Under the pieces are notes generated by a model. That model saw nothing but the letters and a program-made list of their open reading frames with translations, had not been told where the DNA came from and did not search any database. A stretch of 35,827 nucleotides of DNA from a virus. The stretch is from positions 1 through 35,827 of IMG/VR virus record IMGVR_UViG_3300021085_000098; one strand, given 5' to 3'. A program made the translations under genes and the position numbers. Of the stretch, positions 21,990 to 31,368 are shown piece by piece (the stretch's first letter is position 1; each line of letters begins with the position of its first letter).

Positions 21990-23627
21990 ATGGCAGGTTC
22001 AGCATTAGCAGGAGTGGCCCCCGCAGTGGCTGGAAGCCTTCCAGGTCAAGGCCCAATGCGGAACGGGGTGTTTCAAAACCCTAACATTGCGCCTGAACCC
22101 GCCGTGGCGCCACTTCCTCAAAGCACTGCGACTCAACCCGCCGTGGCGCTACTTCCTCAAGCGCCCAGCGTTACGCCTCAATCCACCGTGGCGTCGTTCC
22201 CTTCCATTTCGGGCAAGGGTGGAGCGAGCGGTCAGCCAGCCATGCCAGCGCCGACGCAAGGGCAATATGCTCCGCTGGCCCCGCAAGGCAACTTTAACGT
22301 AAACCAAGCCTCCGCTGGCGCTTTGCAGCAGTCTATGCAGGGTGCGCAGGCTGGCATGGGTTTCCAGCCAGGTACGATCCGTCCAACTGGTTATCAGGCA
22401 AGCACAGCGCAAGCGACTGGATACAATCCAAGCGCGATGAGGTCTCAAGGTTACGGTGCGTCAACAATTGGCTCATCTCCAACTGTTCAGGCTCAAAACG
22501 TGCAGGCGGGCCAGATTGCTGGAAGAGACCTCAGTGCCTACACCAACCCATATGAAGATCAGGTTGTGCAGCAAACATTGTCCGACCTAAAAGGTGCGCA
22601 GGAAAAAGAGCTAAACCTAATGGGTGCGCAAGCAACAGCAGCAAACGCATTTGGCGGATCTCGCCAAGGCATTGCTGAAGCTGAGACGCGAAAGGGCTAC
22701 GCAGACAAGGCGGCGCAAGCTGTATCTGGCCTGCGCCAAGCTGGCTTTACGCAAGCGCAGCAAATGGCTCAAGCTGACATTAGCACAGCGCAACAGGCTG
22801 CGCTGGCCAACCAGCAGGCAAACCTTGCCGCAGGCACGACCAGCGCAGGGTTTGGGCAACAGTCAAACCTGTCAAATCAAGCAGCATTGAACGCAGCATC
22901 CCAGTTTGGTGCGGGTGCAGCAAATCAAGCAGCAGCAACAAACATGGCTGCGCAAAACGCTGCGGCTCAGTTTGGTGCTGGCGCGGCAAACCAAATGGCA
23001 CTGTCCAATATGGGCGCGCTAAATGCTGCATCCCAGTATAACGCTGGCAACGCAATGTCCGCTCAACAGCAAAACATTGCTAACCAAATGGCTGCGCAGG
23101 GTATGCGTATGGGTGCTGGCGCACAACTTGGCCAACTTGGTCAACAGGCGTTCAACACAGGCCAAACGCTTCAGCAGAACCAAGCGCAGCAAGGTCTATT
23201 GCAGCAAGGCTTGCAGCAAGCACTTATTGATGCAGCTCGCGGCCAGTACGCTGGTTACACAGGCGCACCAGGCGCAGCATTAAACGCACCATTGGACGCG
23301 CTTGGCGTAACGCCTACTCCTCAGTCATCGACGCAAACAAACCAGCGCGGCCTGTTTGATTATCTTGGCCTGGCTGCTGGTCTAGGTGGCTTGTCAGACA
23401 CTCGCTTGAAGACTGACATAAAGCCAGTTGGCACGCACAAGGGCATTAACCTTTACACTTGGGACTGGAATGACGAAGGCAGGCACATTGCAAATCCAGC
23501 ACAGCCGACTATCGGTGTCATGGCGCAAGAGCTTCGCGAGACGCATCCGCACTTGGTTAAAGCGGGCGAGGATGGTTATCTGCGGGTTGACTACGTTGGC
23601 CTAAATAGCGAGCTGGAGGCAGCTTAA
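21990..23627 (+). CDS. Ala/Gln-rich virion protein with C-terminal S74 autochaperone
   Basis: A 545-residue protein. The N-terminus has tandem AVAxLPQ-type repeats (about residues 36-71, with a 39 to 45-bp DNA period). The centre is a long Ala/Gln/Asn-rich helical region with repeats such as NAASQFGAGAANQ. The last 77 residues form a compact peptidase S74 intramolecular chaperone: Ser469 and Lys474 in SDTRLKTDI, with the same five-residue spacing as the catalytic dyad of endoNF, then TIGVMAQELRETHP and YLRVDYVGLNSELEAA. In the known family the domain drives trimerisation and then cuts itself off. It is unusual on a helical, ejection-like protein. Confidence 0.8.
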   Translation: MAGSALAGVAPAVAGSLPGQGPMRNGVFQNPNIAPEPAVAPLPQSTATQPAVALLPQAPSVTPQSTVASFPSISGKGGASGQPAMPAPTQGQYAPLAPQGNFNVNQASAGALQQSMQGAQAGMGFQPGTIRPTGYQASTAQATGYNPSAMRSQGYGASTIGSSPTVQAQNVQAGQIAGRDLSAYTNPYEDQVVQQTLSDLKGAQEKELNLMGAQATAANAFGGSRQGIAEAETRKGYADKAAQAVSGLRQAGFTQAQQMAQADISTAQQAALANQQANLAAGTTSAGFGQQSNLSNQAALNAASQFGAGAANQAAATNMAAQNAAAQFGAGAANQMALSNMGALNAASQYNAGNAMSAQQQNIANQMAAQGMRMGAGAQLGQLGQQAFNTGQTLQQNQAQQGLLQQGLQQALIDAARGQYAGYTGAPGAALNAPLDALGVTPTPQSSTQTNQRGLFDYLGLAAGLGGLSDTRLKTDIKPVGTHKGINLYTWDWNDEGRHIANPAQPTIGVMAQELRETHPHLVKAGEDGYLRVDYVGLNSELEAA

Positions 23628-25252
23628 TGAATATCACTGACCGCGAGCTTTTGGCGAGAACGCTGCAAGCTGAAGCTGGCAACCAAGGCTATGGTGGCAT
23701 GTTGGCTGCTGGCTCGGTCATAATGAACCGCGCAAATGCTTCTGGCTACGGGAATGGCCTGCGCGGTGTTATTTTGAACCCAGGCCAGTTTTCCGCTTGG
23801 AATAGCCGTACGGGCTATGCAGGCGGCGAGCAAGGTCAAGATATGGCTAACATGCGCGCCAGTGATGAAGCATATAAAGCGGCAGACGCCCTTATGTCTG
23901 GCGGATATGAGGATGTAACTGGCGGCGCAACTCACTATTACAATCCATCAATTTCACAGCCTGATTGGGGTCAAAAGGCTGGCGGCGATTGGAGGAAAAT
24001 AGGCGATCATGTTTTTGGCTTTGCCAACGCTGGTAAAAAACCAAACTTAAATAAAGCCATTGCCGAAGACACTATGCGCGTTCTGGGCAAGCAACCCAGG
24101 GGTTTGCTGGCAGCAGACCAAACTACAAATAAAGCGGAGACCAAAATGATACCTGAAGAGAAACCAAAGGGTCTGCTCGGCTCGCTCGGAATACAAAAAA
24201 TGGTAGAAGGCGCGGAAGGCGAAGCCGGACAACGCTTCTTCCAGCGTGACACATTCAAAGATACGGCGGCCAGAATGGCACCGCTTTTAGCGGCTATGGG
24301 CAGCAGCCCAGCCTTGCAAAAAGCCACTGCTGGCATTGCAGCACAGCGGACCGAGAAAAACGCGCGGAATAAGACGATTGAATATTTGCGCAGAAACGGA
24401 CGCGACGATTTAGCTGGTATGGTTGAAGACGGCTTAATTGGCGGCAAAGAGGCAGCTACGGTTTTGCTTGGAAAGCCTAAAGCCGGAAAGGTTGCAACTG
24501 CAATCGAAGAATTTGAGTATGCCAAGGCAAATAACAATCTTCCTAAGGGCGTGACTAGTTTGCCTGAGTATAAAAAGTATATTGCTAGGGCTGCACGCAA
24601 TGTGCCTGATGTCACTATGCACCCATCTCTCGACAGGCCATTGTCTCCAATGGAGGTTTCAATAGACAATGAAATCGCCAAAACATTTGGTGACATTGCT
24701 ATTACAGGAATTGGAGCGGCTAACAGAAATGCTGCTACAATCAAGTCCGTAATTGACAGGCTAGGCAATGCTGAAGAAGGTGAGGCTTTAACAGGCCCAT
24801 TAAAAGGTGCGCTTGGCTCCTTTGGTCGTAATATCTTTGCGCCAACTTCTCAAGCAATTTTAGATGACGTTGGTGGGGTTGTTCAGCAGTCCCTCCGTGA
24901 AATTCTCGGCGGTCAATTTGCTAAAAAGGAAGGGGAGCAGCTTATTGCAAGAGCTTACAATATTTCCTCTCCACCAGAGGTAAATGCTGCAAGATTAAGA
25001 GCGCTTTATGCGCAGTTGGAATCTATCTCCGCAAACAAAGCCGCTCTTGTCGATTACGTTAAAGCAAACGGTACTAGCGCAGGGTTTGCTGGAGCTACAA
25101 CAAATCCGAGCGTAGACACATTCTACAATGCAATGAAGCAAGCGGAATCTCAAATGGGTGTAAGCAATGAGCAGGGGCCAAAAACTCCAGAGCAGCAAGC
25201 AGACATTCAGCAGAAGCGTGTTGCGGCAATGCAAAAGTGGCTCAAAAGGTAA
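23627..25252 (+). CDS. Ejection protein with N-terminal SleB-type cell wall hydrolase
   Basis: A 541-residue protein. Residues 1-131 form a Hydrolase_2 (SleB-like) domain: Glu16 in LLARTLQAEAGNQ is the expected catalytic residue, followed by VIMNRANASG, VILNPGQFSAW and GGATHYYNP. The rest is long and helical, with KQPRGLLAAD and KPKGLLGSLG motifs near residue 155 and 180. It is likely an internal virion protein that is ejected and digests peptidoglycan for the DNA channel, as T7 gp16 does with a different enzyme. It is coupled by TAATG with GGAGG upstream. Confidence 0.8.
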   Translation: MNITDRELLARTLQAEAGNQGYGGMLAAGSVIMNRANASGYGNGLRGVILNPGQFSAWNSRTGYAGGEQGQDMANMRASDEAYKAADALMSGGYEDVTGGATHYYNPSISQPDWGQKAGGDWRKIGDHVFGFANAGKKPNLNKAIAEDTMRVLGKQPRGLLAADQTTNKAETKMIPEEKPKGLLGSLGIQKMVEGAEGEAGQRFFQRDTFKDTAARMAPLLAAMGSSPALQKATAGIAAQRTEKNARNKTIEYLRRNGRDDLAGMVEDGLIGGKEAATVLLGKPKAGKVATAIEEFEYAKANNNLPKGVTSLPEYKKYIARAARNVPDVTMHPSLDRPLSPMEVSIDNEIAKTFGDIAITGIGAANRNAATIKSVIDRLGNAEEGEALTGPLKGALGSFGRNIFAPTSQAILDDVGGVVQQSLREILGGQFAKKEGEQLIARAYNISSPPEVNAARLRALYAQLESISANKAALVDYVKANGTSAGFAGATTNPSVDTFYNAMKQAESQMGVSNEQGPKTPEQQADIQQKRVAAMQKWLKR

Positions 25253-25264
25253 GGGGGCAAAATA

Positions 25265-27022
25265 ATGGATTATACATTTGAAGAATTGGTTGATGCAGCA
25301 CTAGCGGCTAAAAATGCTCTTGAGCCAGACATGGAGTCCTATAATATTTTAATGGAAATGGCTTCCGAAATTGCGCCAGAAGAGGCTCAGGTTAAAGAGC
25401 GTCAGGGGTGGGTCAAGGATTGGCTTGGGACGCCGCAATCATTATTTGAGGAACCTCAGACTGCTGGCGGCATTGCGCTAGATACAGCTAAAGCCGCTGG
25501 TGCTGGTCTTTTGCGGGGTGCGCAAGGAATAGCTGAAACTCCTGAACTTTTAATAAAGGGAGCGGGCAGGATTGGGCAGGAGGCCAAGTACGGTCTTGGT
25601 AATGTGCCTGCTGAAGAGGCTATAAACCCATTTAATACTTTTACGGGCGCTGGTGCTGATTTTCTTTTTGACAAAGCAGGTTTAACAAAGGCTAGAGATT
25701 ACCGAAGCGAGGGGGGTTTGGCTTCTCTGGCTGGAGTTGGTGGCGAATTTGGTGCTGCCGGTATTAGCAAAGCACCCAAAACAATGGCAAAAGCGCTTCC
25801 TAAAATGTTTGGCTTTGGAGTAGCAAGCGAGGCTGCGGGGCAAGCACTGGATGAGTCTGGTTATGGCGACGTAGCTAGAATTGGTGTTGGCTTAGCCGCA
25901 CCTAGCACCCTCTCAGCAGTTAGAAGGCCAATCAATCCAATTGACGGTCAAAACTTATCCGACGCAAGGTTCTTGCAGGGTAAAGGGGTAAAATTGGGCT
26001 TGTCCGACATAACTGGAGGTAGACCGGCCCCCGGCGCAAGTGTAGGATTAGAAAAGGGCAAAGATTACACCCGTTCTATTCTTGAAAGTATTGGCATTAG
26101 GACTGGAACAACCATTTCATCATTTGTGGATGACGTGCCAAAATTAATTACTTCTAGGCAGCAGCAACTTAATTCAGAAATGAAAAATGCAACTCAAGGA
26201 CTGAATATAAAGTTTGACGGCTCAGAGCAAAGGCAAATTTCAGCTATTGGCGACAGATTTAAAGCTAACAAAGGGGTAAGCCCTACAGTTGATGAACCGA
26301 ACACTACAATTAAAAGACTGAAAAAAAGGTTTCTGAAGGTAAACGAGCCTATAAGTCGTGATAATTACATGTCCATGCGGTCAGATTTGAGCTTGCTTAC
26401 GACTAATAATAATCCTGCCGTTTCAAGGGCTGCGAACGAAATGTTGCAGGTTTTAGATGACGCTGTTGATAGGACACTTGTTCAGTCTGGAAACGTAGAT
26501 AGTGTTGGTATTTTGGCTAAAAACCGATCAAATTTACGCGACATTTACGCAGTGGTTGATTCGCTTGAGGGCAATAGCACTAAAATTATTGACCCATCTG
26601 CATTAAACCGCTCCTTAAATAGACAAAACTCAAATCAAATGTTTAAAGGTGAGCGCGGAGAACTTGGAGAGCTTGCAAGTGCTGGTGATCGTTTAATTCC
26701 CGGTGTAAGGCCTCCTAAAGGAGATCAAAGCTTTTATGAGGGCGCAAAACAATTTGCCGCAGAGACTAGCCCTTACACAATGTTAGGCGGTGGCGCGACT
26801 CAAATGTTAGTGCAGTCAGGGCAGGGCAATTTAATTGGTCCGGTTCTTATTGCACTTGGTATTGGTTCAGCAGCGTTTAATAAACTTGCAAAAACTCAAA
26901 AGGGCCAAGAGGCTTTGATAAAGAGAGCGTTAAGGTCAGATATGGGAACACTGGGCGAAGACAAAATTAGAACTATAATTGCTACCGCAGCATCCCAAAC
27001 AATAGATGAGGACCAGCAATAA
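25265..27022 (+). CDS. Large ejection/internal virion protein
   Basis: A 585-residue, Ala/Gly-rich, largely helical protein. A region of about residues 60-125 (GGIALDTAKAAGAGLLRGAQ) and the C-terminal part (TMLGGGATQMLV, then NLIGPVLIALGIGSAAFNK) are hydrophobic and could enter membranes. The context between the hydrolase-bearing ejection protein and the portal, and the size, fit a DNA-ejection protein. No catalytic motif is seen. The portal ATG overlaps its stop (TAATG). Confidence 0.7.
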   Translation: MDYTFEELVDAALAAKNALEPDMESYNILMEMASEIAPEEAQVKERQGWVKDWLGTPQSLFEEPQTAGGIALDTAKAAGAGLLRGAQGIAETPELLIKGAGRIGQEAKYGLGNVPAEEAINPFNTFTGAGADFLFDKAGLTKARDYRSEGGLASLAGVGGEFGAAGISKAPKTMAKALPKMFGFGVASEAAGQALDESGYGDVARIGVGLAAPSTLSAVRRPINPIDGQNLSDARFLQGKGVKLGLSDITGGRPAPGASVGLEKGKDYTRSILESIGIRTGTTISSFVDDVPKLITSRQQQLNSEMKNATQGLNIKFDGSEQRQISAIGDRFKANKGVSPTVDEPNTTIKRLKKRFLKVNEPISRDNYMSMRSDLSLLTTNNNPAVSRAANEMLQVLDDAVDRTLVQSGNVDSVGILAKNRSNLRDIYAVVDSLEGNSTKIIDPSALNRSLNRQNSNQMFKGERGELGELASAGDRLIPGVRPPKGDQSFYEGAKQFAAETSPYTMLGGGATQMLVQSGQGNLIGPVLIALGIGSAAFNKLAKTQKGQEALIKRALRSDMGTLGEDKIRTIIATAASQTIDEDQQ

Positions 27023-29106
27023 TGGAACTTAAGCCAAAATCACGCACCGAGGTTGAGGGCATTGTCCAAGACGCAATTTCAAGCGCAGTAGACTTTGTTG
27101 AAAGCGAAATCAGCGAAGACCGCATTAAGGCGCAGCGCTATTACGATGGCGAGGTTGACTTGGGTTATGAGGATGGTCGCAGCAAGGTTGTGGCTACAAA
27201 AGTACGTGATACCGTGCGTGCCGTGAAGCCAAGCCTGATGCGCATATTTCTCAGCACAGCCAAGCCTGTTGAATACGTGCCTCACGGCCCCGAAGACGTA
27301 GCTATGGCCGAGCAGGCCACTGAGTTTATGCACCATGAGTTTGCCCGATTGAGCGGGTATCGCGTGATGAATGATGCGTTTCAAGATGCTTTGGTTAAAA
27401 AGCAAGGCATAGTAAAAGCATACTGGATGACTTACCCAGAGGCTGAGATATACACATTTTCAGACCTGTCAGACGATGAATATGCTTACTTGATTGGTGA
27501 CGACGACGTGACTGTGATTGAGCATAGCACAGAAATATCAATGTCGATTGATGAAATGGGCATGGAAATTGAAATGCCAATCCACACTGTCAAACTTAGC
27601 CGCCAAAAAGAAAAAGGCGAGCTTTGCATCGAAAGCGTACCGCCGGAAGAGTTTTTCGTAGACCGTGATGCGCGCAACCTTAAAAGTGCTTATTTGGTGG
27701 CTCACCGCACAGAAATGCGTGCTGGCGACTTGATCGCAATGGGTTTTGAGCCTGACGATGTGTTGAACTTAGATAGCTTGGAAAGCGGCTCTGAAATGAC
27801 AGAGGCCGAAGTGTTTGAGCGCCGTGGTTACGACATGGACACGTCGGAAAATGACGAACAAGACCCGTCAATGAAAAACGTAACGGTTACTGAAGCTTAC
27901 ATGCGAATTGACGTAGACGGCACAGGCATACCCATCCTGCACAAAATTACTTGTGGCGGCTCTGCGTATGAGTTGCTTGACTTTGAGCCATGTGATGAAA
28001 TCCCATTTGCCAAGTTTGAGATAGACCCAGAGCCTCACACGTTCTATGGCCGTTCATTGGCTGAAATCGTTATGGACGATCAGGACGCGGCAACGTCTGT
28101 GCTGCGTTCTATCCTTGATAACGTGGCGATGACGAACAACCCGCGCTTGGGCATTGTCGAAGGCGCGGTAAACATTGATGACGTGCTTAACAACGAAATT
28201 GGCGCTATTGTGCGGATGCGCCAGCCTGGCGCTGTGCAAGAGCTGTCTGTTCCATTTACTGCGGGCCAAACACTTGGCGCATTAACTTACCTTGATAGCT
28301 TGGTTGAAACTAAAACTGGCGTATCAAGGGCATCTATGGGCCTGGACCCAGACGCAATGCAGTCCACGACTAAAGCGGCAGTCCAGGCCACTGTTCAATC
28401 TGCTGCGGGCCAAGTCGAAGTTATGGTGCGCAACCTTGCAGATGGTATGCGTGACCTGTTTGGCATTATGCTTAGATTGGTAAACAAAAACGTAGACGAA
28501 GAGCAAATGATGCGCATGAACGGCATGTTTGTTCCTGTTGACCCGCGCGTATGGGATTCATCTTTTGACGTAAGCATTAATGTTGGTTTAGGTACTGGCC
28601 GTGAAGAAGAAAAGATCATGGCTTTGACGCAAGCTCTGCAAATGCAAACGATGGTTTATCAGACCTACGGCCCGCAAAATGGGTTAGTAAGCCTGACCAA
28701 TATTCGCAACACGCTTGCGGATCAACTTGCGGCTACAGGTATCCGCAATGCTGACCGCTACTTTGCGCCAATTACGCCTGAGATTGAGGCTCAAATGTTG
28801 CAAATGCAACAGCAGGCTCAAGAAGCTCAAGGCCAGCCAGCCGATCCAAATGCTGCGTTCTTGCAGGCAGAGCAAATGAAGGCTCAAGTCAAGATGCAGT
28901 CGGATCAGATGAAAATGCAACTTGAGGCTCAAAAAGCTGCTGCTGACGATGATTTAAAGCGCGATCAAATGGCGCAGGATTTGCTGGTTGATGCGGCAAA
29001 GATTTACGGCGAATATGGCACGAAAGTTGACGTTGCCAGAGTGCAGGCCGAGCAAGATAAGGTCCGCATGATTGGCGGCATGGCCCAAGGGAACGCACCA
29101 CAGTGA
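27022..29106 (+). CDS. Portal protein (P22-like)
   Basis: A 694-residue portal of the P22 group. Typical features are the N-terminal SEDRIKAQRYYDGEVDLG, KVRDTVRAVKPSLMRIFLST, the wing region (VIEHSTEISMSIDEMGMEIE), and the stem and clip region with RSILDNVAMTNNPRLGIVEG, then VETKTGVSRASMGLDPDAMQ. The last 100 residues are Gln/Met-rich coiled coil (a possible barrel, as in P22). Twelve copies form the DNA channel and docking site for the terminase. It lies far from terL, unlike the usual terminase-portal neighbourhood. Confidence 0.92.
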   Translation: MELKPKSRTEVEGIVQDAISSAVDFVESEISEDRIKAQRYYDGEVDLGYEDGRSKVVATKVRDTVRAVKPSLMRIFLSTAKPVEYVPHGPEDVAMAEQATEFMHHEFARLSGYRVMNDAFQDALVKKQGIVKAYWMTYPEAEIYTFSDLSDDEYAYLIGDDDVTVIEHSTEISMSIDEMGMEIEMPIHTVKLSRQKEKGELCIESVPPEEFFVDRDARNLKSAYLVAHRTEMRAGDLIAMGFEPDDVLNLDSLESGSEMTEAEVFERRGYDMDTSENDEQDPSMKNVTVTEAYMRIDVDGTGIPILHKITCGGSAYELLDFEPCDEIPFAKFEIDPEPHTFYGRSLAEIVMDDQDAATSVLRSILDNVAMTNNPRLGIVEGAVNIDDVLNNEIGAIVRMRQPGAVQELSVPFTAGQTLGALTYLDSLVETKTGVSRASMGLDPDAMQSTTKAAVQATVQSAAGQVEVMVRNLADGMRDLFGIMLRLVNKNVDEEQMMRMNGMFVPVDPRVWDSSFDVSINVGLGTGREEEKIMALTQALQMQTMVYQTYGPQNGLVSLTNIRNTLADQLAATGIRNADRYFAPITPEIEAQMLQMQQQAQEAQGQPADPNAAFLQAEQMKAQVKMQSDQMKMQLEAQKAAADDDLKRDQMAQDLLVDAAKIYGEYGTKVDVARVQAEQDKVRMIGGMAQGNAPQ

Positions 29107-29345
29107 GTACAGAAATCCGCATAAAGGCCGAAGAGGCCAAGCGGCTAAAGAACGACCCCGCCTTTAAAGGGGTTATGGCATCTGTTCGTGAGACACAAAT
29201 TAGTGTATTTATGAACAGTGAGGCAGATGACGTATCTGCCCGCGAAGAGGCGCACGCAATGGTTCGTGCGCTAAACCAGATCGAAGTGAACCTTGACGCT
29301 GCAATTGCGGCAGAGACACTATTAGATCGCAAACAGAGAAAGTAG
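29103..29345 (+). CDS. Small helical protein between portal and scaffold
   Basis: An 80-residue charged helical protein (IRIKAEEAKRLKNDPAFKGV, later EEAHAMVRALNQIEVNLDAA) that often lies between portal and scaffold genes in related phages. The start is GTG overlapping the portal stop (GTGA). It may assist head assembly; no function is established. Confidence 0.75.
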   Translation: MSTEIRIKAEEAKRLKNDPAFKGVMASVRETQISVFMNSEADDVSAREEAHAMVRALNQIEVNLDAAIAAETLLDRKQRK

Positions 29346-29350
29346 CACCG

Positions 29351-30325
29351 ATGGAATCGACTACACTAGAACAAGCGGCTGAGAGCCTGCTATCCACTGC
29401 CCCAGAAGAAGCTGGCGGCGATAATCTGAGCGAAGCAGTAGAAGAGATTACTGAACCTGAAGACGACGGTCCAGGTGAGGAAATTGAGGCTTCTGACGAG
29501 GGCGAAGATGACGTCGATGTATCCGACGAAGACCACGATGATGCAGAAATTGACGACGACCTAGTAGATGTGGAAGCTCAAGACACCAGTTTAATCCCCG
29601 TTAAAGTTGACGGTAAAGAAGAAAACTGGACACTGGATCAGTTAAAGCAATCTGCGGCGGGACAAGCGGCAATTAATAAGCGTTTCCAAGAAATTGCTCA
29701 AGCGCGTAAGCAAATTGAGCAGCAGGCGGAAACGTTAGCACAGCAACGGAAACAAGTCTTGCAGATGCACCAGCAAATGCAGCAAGGCGCTATCCAACAG
29801 CCAACGCCACCATCGCGTGAGCTTTTCGAACAAGACCCAATTGGGTTTATGGAAGAAAAACTCAAGTATGATGAGGCGAAAGCTACATATGACAACAGCA
29901 TGCAGCAAATGCAGGCTATGCAGCAACAGCAACAGCAAACTCAGCAAGCGAATTCACAAGCGTACCTGCAAGAGCAAGCTGAAATTCTGAAGCGACATAT
30001 TCCGGCTTTTGCTGACCCAGAGAAGGGTGCCGCACTGAAAAGTGCGTTGGCCGAGACTGGTATGGCTTACGGGTTCACCCAAGCTGAAATGCAGAACGTC
30101 ATGGATAGTCGTCAAGTATTGGCTCTGAATGACGCACGTAAGTGGCGCGCATTGCAGGCCAGTAAAGGCAAAGCAAAGCAAAAGGGCGAAAAGGCTCGCC
30201 CAGTTGTGAAAGCTGGAGCAAAAAGACGGCAAGATGGAAACGCTGCAACTCGCAAGAAAGCGCAATCGCGCTTGCAGAAAACTGGCTCAATTGACGATGC
30301 AGTCAACTTGATCTTTAACTCCTAA
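29351..30325 (+). CDS. Scaffolding protein
   Basis: A 324-residue protein with scaffold architecture: an acidic N-terminus (residues 1-75, long Asp/Glu runs), a short folded segment (PVKVDGKEENWTLDQLKQSA), a Gln-rich coiled coil (about 115-215), and a very basic C-terminus (KGKAKQKGEKARPVVKAGAK) that would bind the capsid protein. It lies directly before the major capsid gene. It should guide procapsid assembly and leave or be digested; no protease is seen. Confidence 0.88.
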   Translation: MESTTLEQAAESLLSTAPEEAGGDNLSEAVEEITEPEDDGPGEEIEASDEGEDDVDVSDEDHDDAEIDDDLVDVEAQDTSLIPVKVDGKEENWTLDQLKQSAAGQAAINKRFQEIAQARKQIEQQAETLAQQRKQVLQMHQQMQQGAIQQPTPPSRELFEQDPIGFMEEKLKYDEAKATYDNSMQQMQAMQQQQQQTQQANSQAYLQEQAEILKRHIPAFADPEKGAALKSALAETGMAYGFTQAEMQNVMDSRQVLALNDARKWRALQASKGKAKQKGEKARPVVKAGAKRRQDGNAATRKKAQSRLQKTGSIDDAVNLIFNS

Positions 30326-30346
30326 GTCTTTGAAAGGACTAAATAA

Positions 30347-31312
30347 ATGGCACAGCCGACCAACACATTCGACTCATATGATTCCGTAGGCATCCGTGAG
30401 GACTTGTCCAACGTAATCTACAACGTGTCTCCAGAGGAAACACCGTTTTACTCAAAAGCCAAAAAGTCTTCTGCAAAGAACACTTTGACTGAGTGGCAGA
30501 CTGACTCACTTCGTGCATCCGCTGCAAACGCTCACATTGAAGGCGACGCAACTGCTGGCGAAGCTCGCTCTGCGACAACTCGCCTGGGCAACTACACACA
30601 AATCTTCAAAAACGCTGTTGTCGTTCCTGACACAGACGAAGGTTTGGACAAGGCTGGCCGTGCAAAAGAAGTTGCATACCAAACTTTGAAGATCGCTAAA
30701 GAGCAGAAATTGGACATCGAAAAAGCACTTTTCGACAACAATGCTCGCGTTGCTGGCTCTTCTACAGCGGCTCGCGAACTTGCAGGCGCTCCGTCTTGGA
30801 TTGCTACTAACACTGACTTTGTTACTGGCGGCACAACAGACGGTGCAAACCCAACTGGCGACGGTACAGACGCACGTACAGACGCTGTAGGCAGCTTGAC
30901 AGCGTTCTCACAAGCCAAGTTTGACGGCGTTATGCAGTCAATCTGGGAAGAAGGCGGCAAGCCAGACACAGTTTACTTGTCTGCTTTCCAAATGAACAAA
31001 GCTCTCGGCTTCACTGGTAACAACAACCAGCGTTCAGCAGTACAAGCTGGCGACGAGCGCGTTGTTAAATCTTTGGCTGTTTATGTAACACCTTGGGGTA
31101 CTGTTGAGTTCATGCCATCACGCGAAAACCGCGCACGTGACGTGTTCATCATGCAGGACGACATGTGGGAAGTCGCAGTATTGCGTCCAACCAAAAATGT
31201 TGCACTAGCAAAAACTGGCGACAACACAACTCGCCAGGTTGTAACTGAGCTTACACTTTGCGCGAAAAACGAAAAAGCGAACGGCATAATTGCCGATAAC
31301 ACAACTTCTTAA
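30347..31312 (+). CDS. Major capsid protein (SU10/DUF5309 type, HK97 fold)
   Basis: A 321-residue protein matching the SU10_MCP/DUF5309 family. Characteristic segments are the N-terminal TFDSYDSVGIREDLSNVIYN, then VSPEETPFYSKAKKSSAKNT, TRLGNYTQIFKNAVVVPDT, the helix LKIAKEQKLDIEKALFDNNA, the SAFQMNKALGFTG segment, and AVYVTPWGTVEFMPSRENRA near the C-terminus. It forms the HK97-like shell. GAAAGGA precedes the ATG. A terminator-like hairpin follows. Its codon use looks more even than that of its neighbours, as expected for the most expressed gene. Confidence 0.93.
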   Translation: MAQPTNTFDSYDSVGIREDLSNVIYNVSPEETPFYSKAKKSSAKNTLTEWQTDSLRASAANAHIEGDATAGEARSATTRLGNYTQIFKNAVVVPDTDEGLDKAGRAKEVAYQTLKIAKEQKLDIEKALFDNNARVAGSSTAARELAGAPSWIATNTDFVTGGTTDGANPTGDGTDARTDAVGSLTAFSQAKFDGVMQSIWEEGGKPDTVYLSAFQMNKALGFTGNNNQRSAVQAGDERVVKSLAVYVTPWGTVEFMPSRENRARDVFIMQDDMWEVAVLRPTKNVALAKTGDNTTRQVVTELTLCAKNEKANGIIADNTTS

Positions 31313-31325
31313 TTTGTGTTAACTT

Positions 31326-31347
31326 GGGGGCAGCTTATGTTGCCCCC
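31326..31347 (+). terminator. Hairpin after the major capsid gene
   Basis: GGGGGCA (31326-31332) and TGCCCCC (31341-31347) form a 7-bp, GC-rich stem. Only a weak T-run follows (TTACCCTATT), so partial termination that keeps capsid mRNA more abundant than downstream lysis mRNA is the likely use. Confidence 0.65.
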
Positions 31348-31368
31348 TTACCCTATTCGGAGACTGAT

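Noticed and set aside
24007-24768. A 253-codon antisense ORF opposite the SleB-type ejection gene
   Set aside because: It is hydrophobic and Ser/Ala-rich because it is the shadow of Ala- and Gly-rich sense codons. There is no ribosome binding site, and the sense strand encodes clear domains.
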